From contig OZ255824.1 of assembly GCA_965277495.1 (NCBI GenBank), forward strand, positions 186,001-250,000: 64,000 nucleotides of DNA, read 5' to 3'. A model generated the notes under the pieces. The model ran no database searches. It worked only from the letters and a program-made list of their open reading frames with translations, and was not told the origin of the DNA. The DNA is from CAHJXG01 sp965277495. GTDB taxonomy: Bacteria; Pseudomonadota; Alphaproteobacteria; Acetobacterales; Acetobacteraceae. Made by a program: the position numbers and the translations under genes. Of this stretch, positions 1-7,649 are shown in pieces; the stretch's first letter is position 1, and every line of letters begins with the position of its first letter.

Positions 1-683
1 TCCGCGCCTATCATTCCGCGTGTGGCCGGGGTGTCGGGCACGTGCAGGGTCACGACGTCGCTCCCGGCCAGCAATTCCGCCAGCGTGGCGACCGGCTCGG
101 TGTTGCCGTGGCGCAGCTTGTTGGTGCGGTCGTAGTAGATCACCCGCATGCCCATCGCCTCCGCAATGGTCGAGAGCTGGCTGCCGATGTTGCCGTAGCC
201 GACGATGCCCAGCACCTTGCCGCGCACCTCGAAGCTGCCGGCGGCGGACTTGTCCCAGCCGCCGCGATGCGCCTCGGCCGAGCGCGGGGTGATGCGGCGC
301 AGCAGCATGACGATCTCGCCGACGGTCAGCTCGGCGACGCTGCGGGTGTTGCTGAACGGCGCGTTGAACACCGGGATGCCGAGGCTGCGCGCCGCCTGCA
401 GTTCCACCTGGTCGGTGCCGATGCAGAAACAGCCGACCGTCATCAGCGGCCCGGCGCCGGCGAGCACCGCAGCCGAAAGCTGCGTCCGGCTGCGTATGCC
501 CACCGCATGCGCACCGCGCACCGCGTCGACCAGGGCCGGCCCTTCCAACGCCTTGGGGTAATGCCGCACGTCGGTGTAGCCAGCAGCCTCGAACAGGGCG
601 ACGGCGCTGGCGCTGATGCCCTCCAGCAGCACGATGCGGGTCTCCGCACGGCTGAAGGGAGCGCTCGGTTGCAGAAGGGGCAT
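1..683 (-). CDS. serA: D-3-phosphoglycerate dehydrogenase, 5' part (partial)
   Basis: Oxidises 3-phosphoglycerate to 3-phosphohydroxypyruvate with NAD, the first step of serine synthesis in the cytoplasm. Translating the minus strand from the ATG at 683 gives 227 codons before the window edge. They include GCFCIGTDQVELQAA, FNAPFSNTRSVAELTVGE, the Rossmann motif GIVGYGNIGSQL and SDVVTLHVPDTP, in the order and spacing of E. coli-type SerA. The rest of the catalytic domain and any C-terminal ACT domain lie outside the window. The gene is divergent from the ABC exporter, with a 94-bp gap that must hold both promoters. The family call is firm; regulation by serine cannot be judged without the C-terminus. 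Confidence 0.93.
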   Translation of the reverse strand, partial: MPLLQPSAPFSRAETRIVLLEGISASAVALFEAAGYTDVRHYPKALEGPALVDAVRGAHAVGIRSRTQLSAAVLAGAGPLMTVGCFCIGTDQVELQAARSLGIPVFNAPFSNTRSVAELTVGEIVMLLRRITPRSAEAHRGGWDKSAAGSFEVRGKVLGIVGYGNIGSQLSTIAEAMGMRVIYYDRTNKLRHGNTEPVATLAELLAGSDVVTLHVPDTPATRGMIGA

Positions 684-777
684 GGCGTTCGATCCTTTAC
701 GGCGCGCTCTGTACGCGCAACCCGGGGCTGGCAGCAATATACGCTTGCCTTGAGGCTGCGATGCGCGAAGAAGCCCT

Positions 778-2646
778 ATGCCCTCCCCAACGTCTCCGGG
801 CGTCGACCCACGCCGACCCACCCTGCGCGCCCGCCTCGGCGCGCTTCGCACCCTGCCGCCGTTCCTCGCACTGGTCTGGCGCACCAGCCCCGGCCTCACC
901 TCCGGCGCCTTGGCACTGCGGCTGATCCGGGCGCTGCTGCCGGTCGCGACGCTGTTCGTGGGCAAGCTGATCATCGACGAGGTCGTGCATTTGTCGCGGC
1001 TGCCGGGCCATCCGGTCGACGCCGCCGGCTGGCTGGCCAGCGGGCTGCCGCTGCGGCTCGTGCTGCTGATCACGGCGGAGTTGGGCCTCGCGGTGTCGAC
1101 GGACGTGCTGGGCCGGGTGGTTTCCCTGGTCGACGCCCTGCTGTCCGAGCGGTTCACCAACACCTCCAGCATCCGGCTGATGCAGCACGCCGCCACCCTC
1201 GACCTCAAGGACTTCGAGGACAGCGAAATCCAGGACAAGCTCGACCGCGCCCGGCGGCAGATCGGCGGACGCACGACGCTTATCAGCCAGATGTTCGGCC
1301 AGGCGCAGGACGTCGTCACCGTCCTCGGCTTCGCCGCTGGGCTCGCGGCCTATGCGCCGTGGCTAATCGCCCTGCTGCTGCTGGCGCTGATCCCGGCCTT
1401 CGTGGGCGAGGCGCATTTCAACGCCCAGGCCTATGCGCTGAGCTTCGCCCGCACGGCCGAACGGCGCGAGCTCGACTACGTGCGGCTGGTCGGCGCCAGC
1501 ACGGACGCGGCCAAGGAGGTCAAGATCTTCGGCCTCAACGGCTTCCTGATCGAGCGTTACCGGCAGCTCTCGGAGATGATGCAGGCGGAGAACCGGCGAC
1601 TTGCGTTGCGCCGGGCCGGCTGGGGCGGGGCGCTCGCGGCGCTGGGGACGGTCGGCTATTACATCGCCTACGCCTATCTCGCCTGGCGCACGCTGGCGGG
1701 CGGGTTCACCATTGGCGACCTGACCTTCCTCGCCGGGTCGTTCCTGCGGCTGCGCGGGTTGTTGGAGGGCCTGCTGTCCGGGTTCTCCAACCTGGCGGGC
1801 CAGGCGCTCTATTTGGACGACCTTTTTTCCTTTTTCGAGGTCGTGCCCGATATCCAGTCGCCCCCGCACCCCCGGCCATTCCCTGCCACGGTCGGGACCG
1901 GCATCGTGTTCGAGGGCGTCGGCTTCCGCTACCCCGGCACCGAGCGCTGGGCGGTCCGCGGCCTGAATTTTACATTGCAGGCCGGCGAAACCCTGGCGCT
2001 GGTCGGCGAGAACGGCGCCGGCAAGACGACACTCGTGAAGTTGTTGGCGCGGCTTTACGACCCGGACGAGGGCCGCATCCTGCTGGACGGGCACGACATT
2101 CGCGAATACGATCTCGACCAGTTGCGCGGCAGCATGGGCGTCATCTTCCAGGACTTCGTGCGCTACTACCTGACCGCCTCCGACAATATCGCTGTCGGCC
2201 GAATAGAGGCGCGGGATGACCGTGCGCGCATCGAGGCCGCCGCCCGCCGCGGCCTGGCCGATGACGTGATCGGGCGGCTGCCGCGCGGCTACGAGCAGAT
2301 GATCGGACGCTGGTTCCGCGGCGGCGTCGAGCTGTCGGGCGGCGAGTGGCAGAAGATCGCCATCGCCCGCGCCTACATGCGGGACGCGCGCGTGCTGATC
2401 CTGGACGAGCCGACCGCCGCGCTGGACGCCCGCTCCGAGTTCGAGGTGTTCCAGCGCTTCAAGGAACTAAGCGCCGGCCGCACGGCGGTGCTGATCTCGC
2501 ACCGGTTCAGCAGCGTGCGCATGGCGGACCGCATCCTGGTAATGGCCGGCGGCGAGATCGAGGCGTCCGGCACCCACGACGCGCTCCTGACGCAGCACGG
2601 GCGCTATGCGGAGCTGTTCGAGCTGCAGGCGGCGGGGTATCGGTAG
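778..2646 (+). CDS. ABC exporter half-transporter (permease fused to ATPase)
   Basis: A 622-residue inner-membrane half-transporter that should work as a dimer. Residues about 1-340 hold the hydrophobic helices of a type-I exporter permease. Residues about 350-620 form the nucleotide-binding domain, with Walker A GENGAGKT, signature LSGGEWQK, Walker B VLILDEPTAALD and the switch histidine in LISHRFSSV. The substrate cannot be told from the sequence; relatives export lipids, peptides or drugs. It stands alone, divergent from serA and convergent with the EndoU/immunity islet. The ATG at 778 is the first in frame and no strong ribosome site is obvious, so the start is less certain than the function. 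Confidence 0.88.
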   Translation: MPSPTSPGVDPRRPTLRARLGALRTLPPFLALVWRTSPGLTSGALALRLIRALLPVATLFVGKLIIDEVVHLSRLPGHPVDAAGWLASGLPLRLVLLITAELGLAVSTDVLGRVVSLVDALLSERFTNTSSIRLMQHAATLDLKDFEDSEIQDKLDRARRQIGGRTTLISQMFGQAQDVVTVLGFAAGLAAYAPWLIALLLLALIPAFVGEAHFNAQAYALSFARTAERRELDYVRLVGASTDAAKEVKIFGLNGFLIERYRQLSEMMQAENRRLALRRAGWGGALAALGTVGYYIAYAYLAWRTLAGGFTIGDLTFLAGSFLRLRGLLEGLLSGFSNLAGQALYLDDLFSFFEVVPDIQSPPHPRPFPATVGTGIVFEGVGFRYPGTERWAVRGLNFTLQAGETLALVGENGAGKTTLVKLLARLYDPDEGRILLDGHDIREYDLDQLRGSMGVIFQDFVRYYLTASDNIAVGRIEARDDRARIEAAARRGLADDVIGRLPRGYEQMIGRWFRGGVELSGGEWQKIAIARAYMRDARVLILDEPTAALDARSEFEVFQRFKELSAGRTAVLISHRFSSVRMADRILVMAGGEIEASGTHDALLTQHGRYAELFELQAAGYR

Positions 2647-2773
2647 CACTGCAAGACGGCTCGTGCCGGTCACGCATGTCCCGCCAGTCCGAGTGATAGC
2701 GTGCTTGAACGGTCGCAGCATAAAACGGCCGGCAGCAAAATCCTCAAGAAGCTGTTTCGCCCTGTCCATTTTC

Positions 2774-3073
2774 CTACGCAGCAGCGTGACCCTTTGCCCG
2801 TCCGCTTGCCTGCCGTAGCTGCAGCAAAAAGGGGGAGTCCGTCATCTCCATCGCCGCAGCCAACTCCTCGATCTGCCGGACGTGCATAGGGCTGAAACCT
2901 TTGTCATTTTGTAGGCCAACAGCAATCAGGTTCTCCAAAGCCTCGCCGAACTCACTATGGTCCACCTCCTCGCGCACATACTGGAGAGCCTCCTTCGGCC
3001 ACATGGTCGAGAGGTCCTGCAGTAAGGGAACAAAGGCTTGGGATAGGCGGTTGTAGTGTTCAAAATCTTTCAT
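2774..3073 (-). CDS. MafI-like immunity protein
   Basis: A 99-residue acidic, helical protein directly downstream of the EndoU toxin-domain ORF (11 bp apart on the minus strand). The segment DHSEFGEALENL resembles the 'xExGxALExL' core of MafI-type immunity proteins, which neutralise secreted MafB toxins, some of which carry EndoU domains. Its likely job is to bind and block the neighbouring EndoU nuclease. An in-frame GTG lies 9 bp upstream at 3082, but the ATG at 3073 has a GAGTGGA-like ribosome site at good spacing. The coding sequence looks less GC-rich than its neighbours, which fits acquisition by transfer. The family call rests on motif resemblance plus context. Confidence 0.62.
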   Translation of the reverse strand: MKDFEHYNRLSQAFVPLLQDLSTMWPKEALQYVREEVDHSEFGEALENLIAVGLQNDKGFSPMHVRQIEELAAAMEMTDSPFLLQLRQASGRAKGHAAA

Positions 3074-3084
3074 GATTTCCACTC

Positions 3085-3408
3085 TTAGAAATTGCGGGGC
3101 GTATTGAGTGGGTGTGCTGTCCGGATGGAGCTGTCCGAATCAACGATGACACGGATAACAACCCCGTCTCGTGTTCCCTCCACGCTGCTCCGTCCGTTCT
3201 GCTGGAGAGTGCGGGCGGATGCTGGATCATTGGCGACGCTTTCGATTTCTGTGACGATCTTGTTGTCCGACCAGCCTGCTGGAGACTTGCTCTTGCCTTG
3301 GATACCAGTGCCAGGCCGGTGACCGCCACCTGTTTTGTCACCGTCCAGAATATGCAGGCGCCTGACTGGCGACAGCGTAGCAGACCCTTGGATGGGGCCA
3401 CCACGCAT
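3085..3408 (-). CDS. orphan EndoU nuclease toxin domain
   Basis: A 107-residue ORF that is almost entirely a bacterial EndoU RNase domain, the kind found at the C-terminus of contact-dependent or Maf toxins. Visible hallmarks are HILDGDKTGGGHRPG (His19 and His30 are the candidate catalytic pair), PAGWSDNKI, VEGTRDGVVIRV and the closing TAHPLNTPRN. The usual family ending is T-x-Tyr-P, so His99 replaces a tyrosine. An in-frame TAG lies four codons before the ATG and the next gene begins 44 bp away, so no secretion or delivery domain is attached. It is either a displaced toxin cassette or the remnant of a larger toxin, kept with its immunity gene. Activity is uncertain. Confidence 0.72.
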   Translation of the reverse strand: MRGGPIQGSATLSPVRRLHILDGDKTGGGHRPGTGIQGKSKSPAGWSDNKIVTEIESVANDPASARTLQQNGRSSVEGTRDGVVIRVIVDSDSSIRTAHPLNTPRNF

Positions 3409-3451
3409 CCCTTCGGTTACCTAGCTTTGCCGTTGGCCTGCCGCCAAATAC

Positions 3452-4501
3452 CTATCCCAGCGTCGTCCCGCACGCCGCGAGCAACCCACGCAGGTCCTGG
3501 ATCGCCGGGAATACCTCCTGGTTCAAATCCTCGCCCTGGCGGTCGTGCGCAGCCTGTTCCATCTCCACAATTGCGCGGTCCTCCGCGAAGATGCGCTCGG
3601 TAAAGAACACCAGGAACGGCCACACCGCCTCGATCAGCCCCGGGATGCGCGGACGACGCACTGACAGCAACCCGAAGGTCCGGTTGGTGCGCTGCTCCGC
3701 GTCGAGCGGCACATAGACGATCCACAAATCCATGATCGGCACATCATCCCCGGCCCAAATCTTGAGCGTCTGATACGGGTATTCGGTGCGGATCGTCATC
3801 TTGTCGCGGTTGTTCTCCCAGCCGCCCACGCGCTTGCTGCCGAAGATAACGCGCTCGCCCAGCGACTGCCCGCCGCCGGTGCGGGCGAAGGTGTAGTCGA
3901 TCTCGAACCAGCCCTCGCCGATGCGGCGGCCCAGGAAGCGCGGGCGGATTTGGCCCATCTGCGCCCGGTGCAGGAACTGGTGGTTCATGTCCATGAGGTT
4001 CTCATGCATGAACGTGTAGTGGCAGCCGATGGGCTTGCCGAAGCGCCGGGTCTTGTAAGCGGGGTTGGCGACCGAGCCGAGCGCCGGCAACGGACGCTGC
4101 TCCGCCAGCGCGGCGTCGCCGGGAAAGACGAAGATCAGGCCCTCCGCCTCGCGGCAGGGATAGGCGCGCACGCCGTTCGGCAGGCGGCCCTTGCCGAGAT
4201 AGGGCACGTCGACGCAGCTTCCGCTCCGGTCATAGGTCCATCCGTGGTAGCAGCAGCGGATGGCGTCGCCGTCGACCACGCCCTTGTGCAGCGGCACCTG
4301 GCGATGGGCGCAGCGGTCTTCCAGCGCGAACACGGCCCCGTCCTTGCCCCGGACCAGCACGATCGGCTCGCCGGCGAAGCGGACGCCGAGCGCCTTGCCC
4401 GTCTTGACTTCGGGCGACCACGCCAGCGGATACCAATGGTCGGGATGGGCGCCAACTCGGCGCAGGTCAACGCAGGCCAGGGTATTGGGGCCGTCAAGCA
4501 T
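3452..4501 (-). CDS. Rieske [2Fe-2S] aromatic ring-hydroxylating oxygenase, alpha-subunit type
   Basis: A 349-residue non-haem iron oxygenase. The N-terminal Rieske domain has the cluster ligands CAH ... CCYH (C-x-H-x16-C-x2-H) in EDRCAHRQVP and AIRCCYHGW. The catalytic domain carries the mononuclear iron motif in ENLMDMNHQFLHRA (N-x2-D-x2-H-x4-H). This layout is that of VanA-like O-demethylases and related hydroxylases; the substrate is unknown, and no reductase gene is adjacent. The start at 4501 is favoured over upstream codons because CCCAAGGAG sits 7 bp before it. It is divergent from a cytochrome P450, sharing a 96-bp control region, so the two oxygenases may act on one pathway. Confidence 0.87.
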   Translation of the reverse strand: MLDGPNTLACVDLRRVGAHPDHWYPLAWSPEVKTGKALGVRFAGEPIVLVRGKDGAVFALEDRCAHRQVPLHKGVVDGDAIRCCYHGWTYDRSGSCVDVPYLGKGRLPNGVRAYPCREAEGLIFVFPGDAALAEQRPLPALGSVANPAYKTRRFGKPIGCHYTFMHENLMDMNHQFLHRAQMGQIRPRFLGRRIGEGWFEIDYTFARTGGGQSLGERVIFGSKRVGGWENNRDKMTIRTEYPYQTLKIWAGDDVPIMDLWIVYVPLDAEQRTNRTFGLLSVRRPRIPGLIEAVWPFLVFFTERIFAEDRAIVEMEQAAHDRQGEDLNQEVFPAIQDLRGLLAACGTTLG

Positions 4502-4597
4502 CGTATTCTCCTTGGGTCCTGAACCATCTGGCCTTAACGCCGCTGCGTCAACGCATGTCGAACTGGTCCGATCCTCGTTTCGTCCCATATCTTGTAA

Positions 4598-5989
4598 ATG
4601 CTCGACGCTCCGCACGCTACCGCCGCCATCACCACCGCAATCCTGCCGCGTCCGCCGATGCCGACGCGGGTGCGCTCCCAGGTCGAGTCGTTCTTCGTCC
4701 TGCGGCGCAACCCGCTCGAGCTATGGGGCGCGCCTGCCTATGAACAGGACATCCTCGGTGGCCGGTTCCTAGGCCGCGAGCAGTTGATGCTCAACTCCCC
4801 CGAAGCAATCCGCCACGTGCTGGTGGCGAACTACGAAAATTACGGCCGCAACATCGGCGCGAAGCGGGTGCTGCAGCCGCTGCTGGGCCGCGGCCTGTTC
4901 CTGGCGGAGGGCGCGGCCTGGCGGCACCAGCGCCGCACCATCGCCCCCGCCATGGCGCCGCGCAGCATGCCGGTGCTGTCCCGCCACGTCGTCACCGCCT
5001 CCCGCCATGCCGAATCGACGCTGGACGGGCTGACGGGCCAGCCGATCGTGCTGATGACGCACCTGCAGCACCTGGCGCTGCACATCGCCGGGCAGTCGAT
5101 GTTCTCGCTCGAGATGGCCGGGTTCGGGACGGAGTTGCGGGCGCGCCTGATGGACTATGCACGGCGATTCGCCCAGCCCGGCGCGCTCGACCTGCTGCTG
5201 CCCATTTCGATCCCCTCCCCGCTCGACATCGGGCGCGGGACGTTCCGGGCGGAATGGCTGCGGTTCATTGACCGCCTGATCGACGCGCGGGCGGCGCAGG
5301 CCCCGGCTGACGGCGGACCGCGCGACCTGCTGGACATGCTCTCCGCCGCGCGCGACCCCGACACCGGCGCGAGCTTCGGCCGGGCGCAGTTGCGGGACGA
5401 GGTCGCGACGATGATCCTGGCCGGGCACGAGACGACGGCGGTCACGCTGTTCTGGGCCTGCTATATCGCCGCCCGCCTGCCCGATCAGCAGGACCGCCTC
5501 GCCGCCGAGGCCGCGACCGTCGATCTGTCCGAGGATGGCGCCGCCGATGCGCTGCGGTCGCTGCCCGCCATGCGGGCCCATGTGGACGAGGCGCTGCGGC
5601 TGTATCCGCCGGCATTCCTGATTGTGCGTGAGGCGTTGGCGCCGGACGTCATCGCCGGGCACAAAGTGGCCGCTGGCACGGTGGTCAGCGTTTCGCCCTG
5701 GGTGCTGCACCGGCACCGGAAATTATGGGAGGACCCGGACCGCTTCGACGCCGACCGCTTTATGCCCGGCGCGCCGCCACCCGGACGCTATAGCTACATG
5801 CCGTTCGGGGCCGGTCCCCGCGTCTGCGTCGGCGCGCAGTTCGCCTTGACGGAAGCGGTGCTGGTGCTGGCGCGGCTGCTGCAGGCGTTCCGCATCGGGT
5901 TCGCCGGACGCGGCGCGGTCATGCCGCGCGGCTTCGTCACGACGCAGCCGGACCGGCCCGTCCATTTCGTACTGGAACGGCGGGCATAA
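4598..5989 (+). CDS. cytochrome P450
   Basis: A 463-residue soluble haem-thiolate monooxygenase. The oxygen-binding I-helix motif is AGHETT, the E-x-x-R motif is in DEALRLYPP, and the haem loop is FGAGPRVCVGAQFA with the ligand cysteine. Length and motifs fit a complete class of bacterial P450 related to fatty-acid or terpenoid hydroxylases; the substrate cannot be assigned. No ferredoxin or reductase partner lies beside it. It diverges from the Rieske oxygenase and its 3' end overlaps the tail of the LOV gene on the other strand by 53 bp. An ATG at 4658 is an alternative start. Confidence 0.9.
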   Translation: MLDAPHATAAITTAILPRPPMPTRVRSQVESFFVLRRNPLELWGAPAYEQDILGGRFLGREQLMLNSPEAIRHVLVANYENYGRNIGAKRVLQPLLGRGLFLAEGAAWRHQRRTIAPAMAPRSMPVLSRHVVTASRHAESTLDGLTGQPIVLMTHLQHLALHIAGQSMFSLEMAGFGTELRARLMDYARRFAQPGALDLLLPISIPSPLDIGRGTFRAEWLRFIDRLIDARAAQAPADGGPRDLLDMLSAARDPDTGASFGRAQLRDEVATMILAGHETTAVTLFWACYIAARLPDQQDRLAAEAATVDLSEDGAADALRSLPAMRAHVDEALRLYPPAFLIVREALAPDVIAGHKVAAGTVVSVSPWVLHRHRKLWEDPDRFDADRFMPGAPPPGRYSYMPFGAGPRVCVGAQFALTEAVLVLARLLQAFRIGFAGRGAVMPRGFVTTQPDRPVHFVLERRA

Positions 5990-6605
5990 CCGCCATCGGC
6001 AGCGGCGGGGAGCCGGCCGGCGGGATCATCCTGCCGGGATCGAGCTGGGTCGACAGCTCGGACAAGCGGCGCGCGGCGGCGATGATCCGCTCCAGCGCCA
6101 AGGCGGAGTTGGAAACGACGGTGTCGGTATTTTCAAGGATTTCACGCAGCAGTCCGCGGAACTCCGCCTGGATTTCGGGCGACATGTGCGCCCGGCCGAA
6201 CGTGACCTCCCCAAGCCAATCCGGCAGCCCCTTGGTGATGTCGAGCTGGTTGCCGATGTGGTGGCGCAGCGTGCCGTCGGGTCCGAACACCGGGGAGATG
6301 AACAGCAGGTTCCAGAACGCCGAACCGTCCTTGCGGTAGTTCACGATCCATTCGATGCAGCCCTCGCCGGCGCGGACGCAACGTCCGATGCGGGCGCGGG
6401 TGGCCGCGTCGGTGGCGGCGCCCTGCAGCAATCGGCAGTTGCGGCCCACCAGCTCGACGCGGGAATATCCGGACAATGCCTCGAACGCCGCGTTGACGGC
6501 GATCATGGGCGTGTCGGGCTGTCGCGCGTCGGTGAGCACCAACGGTTCCGTGCTATGGGCGACAGCCGCCAGCAGGGCCGCGGTCATCCTGTCCTGCTCA
6601 GCCAT
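5937..6605 (-). CDS. short LOV-domain blue-light photoreceptor (PAS/PAC protein)
   Basis: About 222 residues with one LOV-type PAS domain and a short helical C-terminus, but no kinase, cyclase or DNA-binding domain. The FMN-adduct cysteine is in GRNCRLLQG (about residue 57), and the chromophore pocket is visible in NYRKDGSAFWN, PVFGPDG and HIGNQLDIT. Such proteins form a cysteinyl-FMN adduct under blue light and signal through a partner. Upstream in-frame starts exist (TTG 6659, ATG 6635), but the ATG at 6605 has a GGTGGA ribosome-site-like sequence at good spacing. It follows the TrpD2-like gene and may be cotranscribed with it. No output partner is adjacent. Confidence 0.85.
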   Translation of the reverse strand: MAEQDRMTAALLAAVAHSTEPLVLTDARQPDTPMIAVNAAFEALSGYSRVELVGRNCRLLQGAATDAATRARIGRCVRAGEGCIEWIVNYRKDGSAFWNLLFISPVFGPDGTLRHHIGNQLDITKGLPDWLGEVTFGRAHMSPEIQAEFRGLLREILENTDTVVSNSALALERIIAAARRLSELSTQLDPGRMIPPAGSPPLPMAVMPAVPVRNGRAGPAAS

Positions 6606-6665
6606 GGGTTCCACCTGCATATCGGGCGTCAGCATCCCTGCTTCTGGCAGCAAGGGCAATCCCGA

Positions 6666-7649
6666 TCATCCGTGGCGGCGGCGCCAGACGTCGGCGGCAC
6701 GGGCATCGGCGTCGTACGGTGCCTCTCCCAGCGCAATCAGGCCCAGCGCTATGGTGGCGACGGCCGTGGCGGCGCCTGGCCCGCCATCGTCGCCGTACCA
6801 CACTTGGGCCAGGCCAGCGTCCGTTTCGGCACTGGAAGGAAGCGGCGCGAGTACGGCCTCGCCGGTGCCGTTCGCGCGGTCGAACCAATGCGCGGCCACC
6901 GCCTTGGCGGGCGTGCGCTCGGCCTCGCCGCCGCCGCCCTTGACGACGACCAGGCGCTGCCGGCCCAGGCGTTCCGCGGCCGCGAGGTGCAGCGCGATGT
7001 AGGCGGGATGGAACACGCCATCGACGCCGGCCCGGGCGTCGAACGGGTCCAGCATCCGCGCGGCCGTGTTGAGCGGCGACCGCAGGCCGAGCACGCGCCG
7101 CAGCCCCAGCAGCGCATCGAGCGCCGGGCTGAGCGCCTGCAGCGGAAGGTAGGCGAACCCCGTCCGCTCGAGCTGCGCCGCCGCATCCGCGCGGTCCATG
7201 GCCGGGCGCAAGCCGAGCGCCTCCAAGCCTTGCGGCACCGACATCGCGCGCGAGAACTCGTTGGTCCCGTGCATCAGCACCCGCCGCCCGGCCCGCGCCA
7301 AGGCCAGCGCCGCCAGCAGGAACCATGGCACCCCGCGCGTCCGCCCAGCGCCATAAGACGGCCAATCCAGATCGACCGGCGCTGCGCCCGCCGGCAGCCC
7401 AGCGCCCATATGCGCGCGGGCGGCGTCGACCAGCCCGGCCATCTCCGCCGCATCCTCGCCGCGATAGCGCAGCAGCATTAGGAACGCGCCAACCTGGTGC
7501 GGGTCGGCCTCATTGTGCAGCACCATAGACAGCGCGTCCTGCGCCTCATCGCGCGTCAGGGCGCGGGACCGCCCGGGGCCGCGGCCCAGGGTGCGGACGT
7601 AGGCGGCGAAGCGGTGCTCTTCGAGCGTCGCTGCCGGATCAGGCGGCAA
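6666..7649 (-). CDS. TrpD2/YbiB-like phosphoribosyltransferase-fold protein
   Basis: A 327-residue protein of the anthranilate phosphoribosyltransferase fold, subgroup TrpD2/YbiB. The N-terminal helical part is followed by MHGTNEFSRAMSVPQGLEALG and VVVKGGGGEAERTP, where true TrpD would have the PRPP-binding glycine loops. Members of this subgroup bind nucleic acids and usually lack TrpD activity, so tryptophan synthesis is not claimed. It starts at a TTG at 7649, inside the 3' end of the siroheme synthase gene (11-bp overlap), so the two are probably translated together. Its role next to sirohaem synthesis is unknown. Confidence 0.75.
   Translation of the reverse strand: MPPDPAATLEEHRFAAYVRTLGRGPGRSRALTRDEAQDALSMVLHNEADPHQVGAFLMLLRYRGEDAAEMAGLVDAARAHMGAGLPAGAAPVDLDWPSYGAGRTRGVPWFLLAALALARAGRRVLMHGTNEFSRAMSVPQGLEALGLRPAMDRADAAAQLERTGFAYLPLQALSPALDALLGLRRVLGLRSPLNTAARMLDPFDARAGVDGVFHPAYIALHLAAAERLGRQRLVVVKGGGGEAERTPAKAVAAHWFDRANGTGEAVLAPLPSSAETDAGLAQVWYGDDGGPGAATAVATIALGLIALGEAPYDADARAADVWRRRHG

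Noticed and set aside
42..2219. Long plus-strand open frame across serA and the ABC gene
   Set aside because: It lies antisense to a clear SerA protein and out of frame with the ABC exporter; GC-rich DNA gives such long shadows.
2606..2889. Short plus-strand frames after the ABC exporter
   Set aside because: No family, no ribosome site, and they run into the MafI-like gene on the other strand.
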